In this document: piece by piece, positions 33,849 to 41,999 of the stretch
Layout of the letters: each line of letters starts with the position of its first letter
Position numbering within the stretch: position 1 is the stretch's first letter
Source of the DNA: Parcubacteria bacterium C7867-001
Lineage (GTDB): Bacteria; Patescibacteria; Paceibacteria; UBA9973; UBA2103
Direction of reading: 5' to 3'
DNA length: 64,000 nucleotides
NCBI GenBank assembly: GCA_001189095.1
Contig: LFCK01000001.1
Coordinates: forward strand, 326,548-390,547
The notes under the pieces: generated by a model
Database searches by the model: none
The model's input: only the letters and a program-made list of their open reading frames with translations
What the model was told of the DNA's origin: nothing
Program-made: the position numbers and the translations under genes

Positions 33849-34145
33849 CTACTTAGCAGCGACTCGCAGCTCTTTAGGCTCGACGATCTGAACGTCGTTG
33901 AGGAATTCAGGCGCGTTGTCGAACGGTTTGGGCGAGACGCGAATCTCGCATTCCGTGAGCAACTTGCCCGAAACGATATCGACAAACGACCCGATCGGGA
34001 CGTTCTTCGCTTCACCGCCGCGAGGCGGGCGAATGGACAGAGAGGAGACGTCACCGTGGTGCTGGTTGATACCAACCACCGAGACATGCATCCCATTCCG
34101 CTTCACTTGAGCGGTCTTCTTCCCATTCACATACAAGGTAGGCAT
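33849..34145 (-). CDS. Hypothetical protein, 98 aa
   Basis: Starts at an ATG close after a purine-rich stretch (aagggg); the longer open frame runs into the murF terminator. Strand-rich, with PRGGEAKNVPIGSFVDI in the middle. No family recognised. Confidence 0.6.
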   Translation of the reverse strand: MPTLYVNGKKTAQVKRNGMHVSVVGINQHHGDVSSLSIRPPRGGEAKNVPIGSFVDIVSGKLLTECEIRVSPKPFDNAPEFLNDVQIVEPKELRVAAK

Positions 34146-34223
34146 CCTTGTTTCCCCTTTTTCCTGAGTGTACGTATTCCCAGATTGATTTCTTGGGAAT
34201 CCTGATAGCCTACAAAAAAATAT

Positions 34224-34244
34224 CCCGCACTTCAAGGGTGCGGG
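34224..34244 (-). terminator. Terminator of the mraZ-murF operon
   Basis: Stem cccgcac with its complement; minus-strand tail atattttttt. Confidence 0.8.
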
Positions 34245-34249
34245 GTGCA

Positions 34250-35539
34250 CTACTTCTTCAGGAGCCACTCCTTGTCCTGACGGACGAGCTTGGCGCGGTC
34301 TTCCGGATTCTTGAGGAGAGATTCAACGATGCGCTCCATGCGAATGGCCTGCGAACCTTTGACGAGCACCGCATCTTTTGGCTCAAGGAGTTTGGGGAGT
34401 TCACGCACGGCGTCCTCAGAGGTATCGAAAGCATGAACGACTGTTTCGGGCATGCCGTGCGCTCGAGCTGCGCTCGCTATCGCATGAGCACGAATGCCAA
34501 CTGCGATAAGCGCATCGACTGACTGTGCGGCGAGCTTTCCAATGCGTTCATGCTCTTCAACCGAATAGCGTCCGAGCTCGAGCATGTCGCCCAAGATAGC
34601 GACGTGCCGCCCGCAATCAGTAACCAACGCGAGCGCAGCAAGACTTTCCTCGACAGCTGCCGGACTCGCATTATACGAATCATCGATAAGCAGCACGCCA
34701 TTCGCTCCGGAGAAGAGTCTTCCACGACCGGGCGGCGGCGTATACGCCCCGAGACCAGCGAGAGCCTCTTTCGCATCCATTCCAAGCGACACCGCAAGTG
34801 CGAGCGCTGCGGCAGGTGCATAGAGCTGCGAGCGGCCGAGCGCGCCACGCTCCACGAGCGCATGATGCGCCCCGCTTACGGCTACCCGCGCTTTCATACC
34901 CATCGTATTCCCTGCTTCGATGAGAAGTTCAGGATCCGTGATACGTACCTGCGCTTTTGTGTCGTAGCCAAAACTAATGCGGCGTACCGGAAGTCGCGCA
35001 GCCATCTCGGCAGCGTAGCCATCATCCGCAGAAAAGACGAGTGGTGCGTCTTGAGGAAGCGCGTACGCTGGAGCGAACTCCTCGTCGCGCACGGCCTGTG
35101 GCGTTGCATACGCCTCCACGTGCACCGGCACATGCGGCAGATGAGTAACAACCACGGCGTCAGGTGTCACGATACGCAATATTTTCTTCAAGTCCCCCGG
35201 TCGATCAGCTCCCACCTCAAGCACCAACACCTTCGGATAGTGACTGGGGAGGAAGATGAGCGCGAGCGCCTCTTCGATAACGCGGATCCACGCAAGCGGA
35301 TTACTCCATGGATTCTTGGCACCAATGATAGTGAGCGGAACGCCAAATTCGCTGTTATAGCTCTTCTCGCTCGCACGCAGGAAATAGGAGTCTGCCAGCG
35401 CTGCAGCAACCGCATCCTTGGTTGAGGTCTTCCCCACACTTCCGGTCACCATCACGATGAGCGGACGGTATTTCCTCACAATGCTTGAGGCGAGGAAGCC
35501 GAGGAACGAAGCTGCGATGGTTTTGAGGATGGTTTTCAT
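34250..35539 (-). CDS. murF: UDP-MurNAc-tripeptide--D-Ala-D-Ala ligase MurF
   Basis: 429 residues; adds D-Ala-D-Ala to the cytoplasmic muropeptide precursor. Mur ligase motifs: TGSVGKTST (P-loop, about 32-40), LEVGADRPGD, DDSYNASP and GDMLELG. The usual N-terminal substrate domain is replaced by a short hydrophobic stretch, so it begins almost at the ATPase domain. Substrate assignment rests on these motifs and on its place after ftsI. Overlaps ftsI by 4 nt. Confidence 0.9.
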   Translation of the reverse strand: MKTILKTIAASFLGFLASSIVRKYRPLIVMVTGSVGKTSTKDAVAAALADSYFLRASEKSYNSEFGVPLTIIGAKNPWSNPLAWIRVIEEALALIFLPSHYPKVLVLEVGADRPGDLKKILRIVTPDAVVVTHLPHVPVHVEAYATPQAVRDEEFAPAYALPQDAPLVFSADDGYAAEMAARLPVRRISFGYDTKAQVRITDPELLIEAGNTMGMKARVAVSGAHHALVERGALGRSQLYAPAAALALAVSLGMDAKEALAGLGAYTPPPGRGRLFSGANGVLLIDDSYNASPAAVEESLAALALVTDCGRHVAILGDMLELGRYSVEEHERIGKLAAQSVDALIAVGIRAHAIASAARAHGMPETVVHAFDTSEDAVRELPKLLEPKDAVLVKGSQAIRMERIVESLLKNPEDRAKLVRQDKEWLLKK

Positions 35540-37275
35540 GATGCAGTTTCCTTAAGCGAGGCCCTATCGGGCGGAATCGAGTAATAATTAATCAAAAAGT
35601 GCGTTATGTCCATAAATGGGTGCGTAAGCGTCTCCGAGGCGTACTGCACCCCCTGCGGATAGCGAGTGTAGAGCAGAATGATGTAGCGCGGGGAATGCGC
35701 AGGGAAATAACCGAAAAAGGAGTGGAGATAGAGCGAATCGTAGTAGCCGCCTCCCGGCGCTGCGACTTGCGCAGTTCCGGTCTTTGCCGCCACCGTCATC
35801 TCAGGAATCTTTAAGGAACCGTTTGCGAGCTTCGTATCCACGACCCGCACAAGCATCGTGCTCACCGACGCAACCGTCTCAGGCCTATAGACCTGTACTG
35901 GTGCAGGATAGGTAAGTTCTTTCGTTACGCCGCTTTCAAGCCGCACGGCTTTCACGATATGCGGCGTGACGATCGCACCCTGATTCGCAAGACTGCCGAG
36001 TGCGCGAATCATTTCAAACGGCGTCTCTGCGATACCCTGCCCGAAGGACGCCGTGTCGTACTCGACATCGCGCGGACTGGTCATGATGTTTCTGATATCG
36101 CCCGAGATTTCGCTCGGCAGGTCGACATTCGTCTGCGTGCCGAATCCAAGCTTCTGGATGTAGGCACGAAAACCTTCGTGCCCGATGCGCGTCGCGACGA
36201 ATGACGCTCCCACGTTCAAGGACTGCGAAAGAATTTCCTGCACCTGCGTGTTCGGTCCGCGCGCCTTGAGGTCGTAGTTACAAATCTTTTTTTTGTTCAC
36301 CGTTATACAGCCCGTGTCGTTATATACCGACGACGAGGTGATGGCGCCAGAATCGATGCCAGACGCGACCGTGAGCGGCTTCATGATGGAACCGAATTCA
36401 TAGCGCTTCTCAACGAGCGGGTTCCCGAAGTGCTCTGGATTCCCATTCTTGAAATCATTGGGATCAAATGATGGATACGTATCGAGTGCAATCACCTCGC
36501 CCGTCGCAGGATCCATGATGATCCCGCCCGTCTCCGCACTACCGTACTGGTCGTTAATATTCTTCAGAACCTGCACGAGCTTGTCTTGCACCACTGGATC
36601 GATTGAAGTTATGAGATCGCCTTCGTGCGCGCGGCGACCGTCGGCGACCACACTCCCCACATTCGCGAAGAGTTCCGCGAAGAAATTGCCGAAGAGCCCT
36701 TCGCTTCCACGAGCAAGCACATCTTCATATTTCCGCTCAAGTCCGTAACGACCCGTAATCGTGTTGTGCTCGTCGTAACCAACGAAACCAAGCGTCTGCG
36801 CAGCGGACGTTCCTGCCGGATAGAAGCGCCAACGCTGCCTATCGAGCATCACGCCATCTATTTCAAGAGCATCAATCGCTTTCCCCTTCTCTTCGGGAAT
36901 CTGCTTCAGTATTACCTCGTACGGGTCATCCTGCTTCTGCGCAGATTTCATAAACGCGTCGCGATCGATGGGAAGGATAGCATTTATCGCGGAATACGCG
37001 CCTTCGGCGTCCTTAAGGTGCTCAGGGTTTATAGAAAGGGTGAATCCAGTGAGGAGGCTTGCTGCTGATATAAGCGTGCCATCCTTTTTACTGAAATAGA
37101 TCGTGCCGCGGTCATAGATCTCCTGACTCGCGCTTTCGTACTGATGCTCGGCCTTGCGCGCGTAGTCGGCGCCATGCACCACCTGCACGAAATACAGGCG
37201 AACGATGAGGAAGAGCGCGAACAGAGCGACGAGTCCGGCGAGCACGCGCAGCCGCATCCGGAAAGCGCGTCGCAT
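35536..37275 (-). CDS. ftsI: Peptidoglycan D,D-transpeptidase FtsI (PBP3)
   Basis: 579-residue class B penicillin-binding protein that cross-links septal peptidoglycan. One N-terminal membrane helix (about 10-30), a dimerisation/pedestal region, then the transpeptidase domain with SIMK (nucleophile), SLN and KTGTAQ. Its place between ftsL and murF in the dcw operon supports FtsI over PBP2. Confidence 0.94.
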   Translation of the reverse strand: MRRAFRMRLRVLAGLVALFALFLIVRLYFVQVVHGADYARKAEHQYESASQEIYDRGTIYFSKKDGTLISAASLLTGFTLSINPEHLKDAEGAYSAINAILPIDRDAFMKSAQKQDDPYEVILKQIPEEKGKAIDALEIDGVMLDRQRWRFYPAGTSAAQTLGFVGYDEHNTITGRYGLERKYEDVLARGSEGLFGNFFAELFANVGSVVADGRRAHEGDLITSIDPVVQDKLVQVLKNINDQYGSAETGGIIMDPATGEVIALDTYPSFDPNDFKNGNPEHFGNPLVEKRYEFGSIMKPLTVASGIDSGAITSSSVYNDTGCITVNKKKICNYDLKARGPNTQVQEILSQSLNVGASFVATRIGHEGFRAYIQKLGFGTQTNVDLPSEISGDIRNIMTSPRDVEYDTASFGQGIAETPFEMIRALGSLANQGAIVTPHIVKAVRLESGVTKELTYPAPVQVYRPETVASVSTMLVRVVDTKLANGSLKIPEMTVAAKTGTAQVAAPGGGYYDSLYLHSFFGYFPAHSPRYIILLYTRYPQGVQYASETLTHPFMDITHFLINYYSIPPDRASLKETAS

Positions 37276-37278
37276 AGC

Positions 37279-37563
37279 CTAGTTACCCGCGCGAGAGATG
37301 GCGCCGCGCGGCACTGCAGCGACATATTCGACACGATCAGGTGCAACGAGTCCGAACGCCGCTGGGTTTTCGCTGTTGATGCGAGCGATAGCGTCGTAGT
37401 ACTCGGACTCAAGCGCCGTTATCGCGCTTTCCGTGTCATGGAGCGCAAGGCGGAGTTTCGTTTCGATACTGACAAAATATACCGTTGTCCCAACGAGGAA
37501 GAGGTAGAGCATCAAAAGGCTCGCCGCGGTAATGGAAAGGAATGGAATGGTTCGACTAGGCAT
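37279..37563 (-). CDS. FtsL-like division protein
   Basis: 94 residues: short cytoplasmic tail, one membrane helix (about 9-31), then a coiled-coil-like segment rich in Glu/Ala/Leu. Sequence similarity is weak; identification rests on topology and its position between rsmH and ftsI. Overlaps the rsmH stop by 8 nt. Confidence 0.65.
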   Translation of the reverse strand: MPSRTIPFLSITAASLLMLYLFLVGTTVYFVSIETKLRLALHDTESAITALESEYYDAIARINSENPAAFGLVAPDRVEYVAAVPRGAISRAGN

Positions 37564-38497
37564 AGCTCATGACGTTAAACGGGACAACTTCGGAAACATC
37601 CGCTGAGGCGACCTCGAACACGCGAAGCTTCGCGCTTCGTGCACGTGGATTCTGCTTGACCTCAGCAGCGGACGGAACAATTGGCTTCTTCGTAAGCACG
37701 GTTCCGTATCCCTCTTGCGCTGCATCACGGAAAATTGTCTTCACGATACGATCTTCGATGCTGTGGAAAGAGATGACGGCAACGCGACCGCCCGCATTCG
37801 TGCGAGCAAGCGCAGCAGCAAGTCCTTCGCGTATCGCGCCAAACTCATCGTTCACCGCGATGCGCAGTGCTTGAAAGGTCTTCGTTGCTGGATGAATGCG
37901 GCGATGGTGGTACCACTCCGGCGTCGATGCCTTCACGACGTCGACGAGCGCCGTTGTTGAAAGAATCGGTGCCTGCTCACGAGCCTCGGCAATTCCGCGC
38001 GCGATGGAGCGTGCGAAACGTTCCTCGCCGAGCGAGTAGAGCATGTCAGCGATTGCCTCTTCGGATGCGGTGTTAATGAGATCGGCAGCCGTCGAGCCTT
38101 TGCCTTGTCGACCGTAAGTCATGAGAAGCGGTTCTTCGTTCTTGAATGAGAAGCCGCGATTCGCTGCAAGCTGGAAACCACTCCAGCCGAGGTCGAAGAG
38201 GCTCTTGTCGATAGCGCCGATCTGGAGCTTATCGAGAATGGCACCAAGATTCCGGAAATTGTCCTCGACCAAATGCACATTCGGGCCGTCCTCCGAGAGC
38301 GTGGCTTCCGCGCGCAGAAGCGCTTCGCGGTCGGCATCGATGCCGATGAGCGTGCCTTCCTTGCTGAGCTTCTGCTCAAATGCTGAAAAGTGCCCCGCGC
38401 CTCCCACGGTCGCATCAACAACGACATCGCTTGAAGAAACCATGAGCTCATCGATGGCTTCCTTGAGGAACACGGTGTCGTGACGAAGGGTTGTCAT
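37556..38497 (-). CDS. rsmH: 16S rRNA (cytosine-1402 N4)-methyltransferase RsmH
   Basis: 313 residues. SAM-binding DATVGGAGH, IGIDAD, FDLGWSGFQL, and the late SFHSIEDRIVK motif are typical of RsmH/MraW. Methylates C1402 in the 16S rRNA P-site. Second gene of the mraZ operon, 5 nt after mraZ. Confidence 0.96.
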   Translation of the reverse strand: MTTLRHDTVFLKEAIDELMVSSSDVVVDATVGGAGHFSAFEQKLSKEGTLIGIDADREALLRAEATLSEDGPNVHLVEDNFRNLGAILDKLQIGAIDKSLFDLGWSGFQLAANRGFSFKNEEPLLMTYGRQGKGSTAADLINTASEEAIADMLYSLGEERFARSIARGIAEAREQAPILSTTALVDVVKASTPEWYHHRRIHPATKTFQALRIAVNDEFGAIREGLAAALARTNAGGRVAVISFHSIEDRIVKTIFRDAAQEGYGTVLTKKPIVPSAAEVKQNPRARSAKLRVFEVASADVSEVVPFNVMSYA

Positions 38498-38502
38498 AAA
38501 AA

Positions 38503-38925
38503 TTAGGAAGCGAGAGTTTCCGCAAATGCGTCTGCATCGCGCTCAATTGCCTTGGTGTAAGAAAGCCAGTTCTTCTCATCCCAAATTTCGACGCGGTCGG
38601 AAACACCGGCCACGACCGACTTCACCGAAAGACCGGCGAAATTCTTCAAATAATCGGGAACGAGAACGCGCCCAGCAGTGTCGACATCAGCTTCAACGGC
38701 ACCCGCAAGCATGAGACGCGCGAGACCGCGGCCAGCAGCACCAGCAGCAGAGTGCTGCGCGACTTTCGTCGCCTGCGATTTCCACGAGAGCTTCGGGTAC
38801 ACGAACAAGCAGTGGTCGAGACCACGCGTAATAACCACCGACCGGCCAAGCTCCTTACGGAACTTGGCCGGCAGTGAAATCCGGTTCTTCGTATCGAACG
38901 TGTGTCGGTATTCTCCGATAAACAT
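38503..38925 (-). CDS. mraZ: Transcriptional regulator MraZ
   Basis: 140 residues with two AbrB-like double-psi half-barrels: GEYRHTFDTKNRISLPAKFR at the N-terminus and VDTAGRVLVPDYL in the second repeat. MraZ binds repeated GTGGG boxes and represses its own dcw operon; two such boxes in tandem lie just upstream here. Confidence 0.94.
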   Translation of the reverse strand: MFIGEYRHTFDTKNRISLPAKFRKELGRSVVITRGLDHCLFVYPKLSWKSQATKVAQHSAAGAAGRGLARLMLAGAVEADVDTAGRVLVPDYLKNFAGLSVKSVVAGVSDRVEIWDEKNWLSYTKAIERDADAFAETLAS

Positions 38926-38980
38926 AAGAAGAGCGGTGGCGGGTGGTTAGGAATCGAGGAAAGAAGAAGAAGACCTGACT

Positions 38981-39009
38981 CCCACTTCATCCCACTAATA
39001 GCCCATTAT
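38981..39009 (-). promoter_or_regulatory. mraZ promoter with MraZ boxes
   Basis: On the minus strand a TATAAT box (39009-39004) is followed by two GTGGG repeats with 10-bp spacing (38995-38991 and 38985-38981), the arrangement known for MraZ autoregulation. A third GTGGG lies at 39026-39022. Confidence 0.65.
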
Positions 39010-39043
39010 ATGACACTTCGCCCCACTCCCTCCCCCGAAGTTG

Positions 39044-39052
39044 TGTGGATAA
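39044..39052 (-). promoter_or_regulatory. Perfect DnaA box upstream of mraZ
   Basis: The minus strand reads TTATCCACA, the consensus DnaA site. Single copy, about 35 bp upstream of the mraZ -10 box. Confidence 0.5.
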
Positions 39053-39072
39053 CAATCTCCAGAAAAAGCCGG

Positions 39073-39100
39073 TTGACGGAACGGGAAAGTACCGTACGAT
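39073..39100 (+). promoter_or_regulatory. Promoter of the 122-aa gene
   Basis: TTGACG (39073-39078), 16-nt spacer, TACGAT (39095-39100), divergent from mraZ. The leader of about 145 nt contains a 13-bp hairpin at 39204-39233. Confidence 0.5.
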
Positions 39101-39203
39101 GAAACTCATGTCATACGCATTCATGCGCGCAGCGATTATTAGCATCGACTCCCCCATAGGTCGGTGATTCGCTGCATCTTTTGTAAAACTCCCCACGAGA
39201 TAT

Positions 39204-39233
39204 GAAGCGAGCCCCCGACCGGGGGCTCGCTTC
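39204..39233 (+). promoter_or_regulatory. Leader hairpin (attenuator or terminator) before the 122-aa gene
   Basis: Thirteen-base-pair stem (39204-39216 with 39221-39233), loop gacc, followed by gttta and, 10 nt later, the ribosome site of the next gene. The short frame 39099-39167 could encode a 22-aa leader peptide. Confidence 0.45.
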
Positions 39234-39252
39234 GTTTATAAGGAGAATAACG

Positions 39253-39621
39253 ATGGAAAAGCTTAAGTTCTTTGCGTATTGCATGGATGACCGCGCCTGT
39301 AGGGCTCTCGACGTGCTGCACGCCTCAGGTGAAGAGTGCGGGATTGCAGGAGGCTATCCGGACTTCAAAGATGACCTGCGCGACGGCTACGGCCTCGTCG
39401 CACTCTTCTCGGGAAGCGACGCATGGCCCAAACGGCATGCCTACCTCCTCGAGAAAGACAGCAAGCATTCAGATCTGATCCCCGAGTGGACGAAGGACTG
39501 CCAGTACCTAATCGCGCTTCGCACGACCTCGGCGCTCTCGCGTTCCTTTGTACTCGGAACGCTGGCAGTACCGCGTATCGTCCAAAAACATATCGCGCTC
39601 TCCCCTCGTCTGTGTGTATAA
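39253..39621 (+). CDS. Hypothetical protein, 122 aa
   Basis: Start set by aaggag 9 nt upstream; the frame is open farther 5' but through the leader hairpin. Soluble, several Cys in the N-terminal half, no family recognised. A strong terminator follows. Confidence 0.65.
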   Translation: MEKLKFFAYCMDDRACRALDVLHASGEECGIAGGYPDFKDDLRDGYGLVALFSGSDAWPKRHAYLLEKDSKHSDLIPEWTKDCQYLIALRTTSALSRSFVLGTLAVPRIVQKHIALSPRLCV

Positions 39622-39622
39622 C

Positions 39623-39652
39623 AAAAAGCGACTCGATTCGAGTCGCTTTTTT
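39623..39652. terminator. Bidirectional terminator between the 122-aa gene and lysS
   Basis: Thirteen-base-pair stem aaaaagcgactcg with its complement, loop att; T-runs on both strands. Confidence 0.88.
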
Positions 39653-41231
39653 ATTGCACCTCGCTCAACCGAGCAAGCAGAAAGTCTTGTGGGAGGACGG
39701 AAAGGAACCAGCCCGCTTTCGGTCCTGAATCGCGATTGAGAAACAGTCGATAGATGGCTGTGAAAAGTTCCTTGGGCTCTATCGGCACTTCGGATTTAAG
39801 CTCGTGGAGTCGCGCGTGGAACTCGTCGCCCGTATGTGTTCCAGCTTCAACAAAGGCTCGTAGTAACGAGATGGCCTTCTTTTGCGCATCAGTGAACTCA
39901 AATCCTTCGGGAAGAGTGTTTTGCAATTCATATTTATAGCGTTCAGGTGCATAGGCGCCGAGCCAGAACTTCGCATAGCGCGCACGCTCTTCAAGAAGCG
40001 TGAGCTCTTCTTCGGTGAGAGGAGCACCCTTCACGGCAGCCGCTTCAGTCGCGAGCACCAGATGCGGCATCTGTACGATGAAAGCGACCTGCGAGAAGCG
40101 CATCTGCCATGGTGCGCCCGCATCCGCCTGATTCTCCGGAAGCTGCGAAAGCTCGAACATGCGCGTGAAGTCGTCCGCGATTCCCTGTCGCACTTTCTCA
40201 GCGCAATCGTCGTACGCGTCGTAGAGGCGCGGTACGGAATCGCCTTCAGGATCAACGTCGATCTGCTGGCCGTACTCTTTGCTGACGAGAAGGAAACGGA
40301 AGAGCGCGGGCGGGAATAGCTCACTCATATCGTGCGCGGAGGAGCCGCGACCTTTCGAGGACGACATCTTCTTTCCGCCGACGAGGAAGAACTCGTACGG
40401 GATGTCGAATGGAGGCTCGTAGTTGAAAATTTCGCGTGCAATATGATTTGCTACGTCACGCGAACCGCCCTTCGTTGAGTGGTCCTTACCGCCCCCTTCA
40501 ACCTTTACCTGCATCGCAACCCACTTTGCCGCCCAGTCGACTTTCCAATGGAGCTTTGCGTTCCCTTTCCACGGCGCAATACGTCCTGTATGTCCGCAAG
40601 AACGCGTATCGTCCGGATTCTGATTACATGCATACGCAACCGTTTCGCCGTCGAAGTCAGAGGTACTCGTTGTGCGAATTTTTCCACAACTCTCACAAAT
40701 GACGGTGACCGGAAGCCATCCCTCGGCCTTTACCGAACCAGACACTTCTTTGTAGATACGACGCACGTCCGCAGCCTTGGTAAGCGCTAAACGAATGCAT
40801 TCATCCATTTTTCCTGCCGCATACAAGTCTTTGTGCGTCCGATAATACACTGGAGTAAAGCCGGCCTTCTGATGCACCGCGATAAACTCCGCACCAAAAT
40901 ATTCTGCATAATTGTCAAAGCCCGCCTCCGGCGAAGGAACTTTGTGGAGTGGCTTTCCGAGATGCTCCTTGAACTTTTCCTGATCGAGATAGCCCGGAAC
41001 CGTATCAAAATCGTCAAAATCGTTAAGCTCGTAGAAGTACGTATTCGGAATTCCGTAGCTTGCCAGCAGCTCACTCTCAAGTCCATGAATAGCCACACCG
41101 CGCATGGAACCGATATGGACGCGACCTGAGAGCGTCTTCTCATCGCGGATGATAAGCGGTTTCTCGGCGGTCGCTTCCTTGGCCGCCTTGGTTTCCTGTA
41201 TTTCTTTGGCTATCCGGTCTGCCCAAAACAT
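39651..41231 (-). CDS. lysS: Class I lysyl-tRNA synthetase
   Basis: 526 residues with class I signatures: SGRVHIGSMRG (HIGH-type) near residue 40, a zinc-ribbon-like CESCGK...C pair, and KKMSSSKGRG (KMSKS-type). Most bacteria use a class II LysRS; the class I form is typical of archaea and scattered bacteria including many CPR. An ATG three codons upstream overlaps a TAGGAT box; the chosen ATG lies 7 nt after it. Confidence 0.95.
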   Translation of the reverse strand: MFWADRIAKEIQETKAAKEATAEKPLIIRDEKTLSGRVHIGSMRGVAIHGLESELLASYGIPNTYFYELNDFDDFDTVPGYLDQEKFKEHLGKPLHKVPSPEAGFDNYAEYFGAEFIAVHQKAGFTPVYYRTHKDLYAAGKMDECIRLALTKAADVRRIYKEVSGSVKAEGWLPVTVICESCGKIRTTSTSDFDGETVAYACNQNPDDTRSCGHTGRIAPWKGNAKLHWKVDWAAKWVAMQVKVEGGGKDHSTKGGSRDVANHIAREIFNYEPPFDIPYEFFLVGGKKMSSSKGRGSSAHDMSELFPPALFRFLLVSKEYGQQIDVDPEGDSVPRLYDAYDDCAEKVRQGIADDFTRMFELSQLPENQADAGAPWQMRFSQVAFIVQMPHLVLATEAAAVKGAPLTEEELTLLEERARYAKFWLGAYAPERYKYELQNTLPEGFEFTDAQKKAISLLRAFVEAGTHTGDEFHARLHELKSEVPIEPKELFTAIYRLFLNRDSGPKAGWFLSVLPQDFLLARLSEVQ

Positions 41232-41249
41232 ATTCCGCATCCTATCACG

Positions 41250-41276
41250 AAACGGCCCCGCTTCGCGGGGCCGTTT
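41250..41276 (-). terminator. greA terminator
   Basis: Twelve-base-pair stem aaacggccccgc with its complement, loop ttc. Confidence 0.8.
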
Positions 41277-41278
41277 TC

Positions 41279-41749
41279 TTAGCTGACTTTCTGGATAGTA
41301 TACGTTTGCTTTCCTCCCGGAGTCTCGAAGGTGAAGACGTCACCCTTCTTTTTATTCATGAGCGCAGCGCCGAGCGGCGATACGTGGGAAAGTTTGCGAG
41401 CACGCATGTCCGCTTCCTCGCTGCCGACGATGATGTATTCATGCGAGTCCTTGCTTCCCTCTTTCGAAATGGTGACGGTTGAACCGAAACCAACAACGCC
41501 CTTCTTCGCGCCATCCGAAACTATTTTCGCGCGCTTCACGAGCTCCTCGAGCTTGCGGATACGCTCCTCAGTTGCCGCTTGAAGCTCACGAGCTTCCTGA
41601 TATTCGGCATTTTCCGAAAGGTCGCCAAGACTGCGCGCATATTCGAGATTCTTTGCGATCTCAGTGCGGCGGGTGGTCTTGAGCTCTTCGAGCTCCTTCA
41701 CCATCTCATCGAATTTCTCTTGGCTGACAACAGTCTCCTGGTCGGTCAT
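41279..41749 (-). CDS. greA: Transcription elongation factor GreA
   Basis: 156 residues: an N-terminal coiled coil with the acidic tip (SLGDLSENAEYQEARE) that enters the RNA polymerase secondary channel and stimulates transcript cleavage, then a C-terminal FKBP-like domain (SPLGAALMNKKKGDVFTFETPGG). The chosen start gives the family's usual length and follows a TATAAC box by 9 nt; the open frame extends 29 codons upstream without homology. Confidence 0.95.
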   Translation of the reverse strand: MTDQETVVSQEKFDEMVKELEELKTTRRTEIAKNLEYARSLGDLSENAEYQEARELQAATEERIRKLEELVKRAKIVSDGAKKGVVGFGSTVTISKEGSKDSHEYIIVGSEEADMRARKLSHVSPLGAALMNKKKGDVFTFETPGGKQTYTIQKVS

Positions 41750-41830
41750 GGGTAACGGGTTATAGGCAATTAGTCTCCGTATTGTACGGGAGCGCGCCTT
41801 GGCGTCAAATGGAGGACCATTCAAGAGCGA

Positions 41831-41990
41831 GGACACCTGAAGAATGAGCCTCGGAGCGGAGGTGACATGAATGGCGCATGGCGAATAGAAAAATTGAAAT
41901 GTCTGAGCGAAGCGAGTTTTTCAATTTTTCGTTTTGAGCCGCGCCATTCATGTCACCGAGAGCGACTCTTCGCTCTTTCTTCTGGTGTCC
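41831..41990. repeat. Nested long palindrome between mrdA and greA
   Basis: Three nested inverted repeats: 14 bp with one mismatch (41831-41844 and 41977-41990), a perfect 17 bp (41861-41877 and 41941-41957), and 12 bp (41888-41899 and 41919-41930). Confidence 0.75.
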
Positions 41991-41999
41991 GAGCGACCC

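Noticed and set aside
39044..39052. oriC marked by the DnaA box
   Set aside because: Only one box and no AT-rich unwinding region or origin genes nearby.
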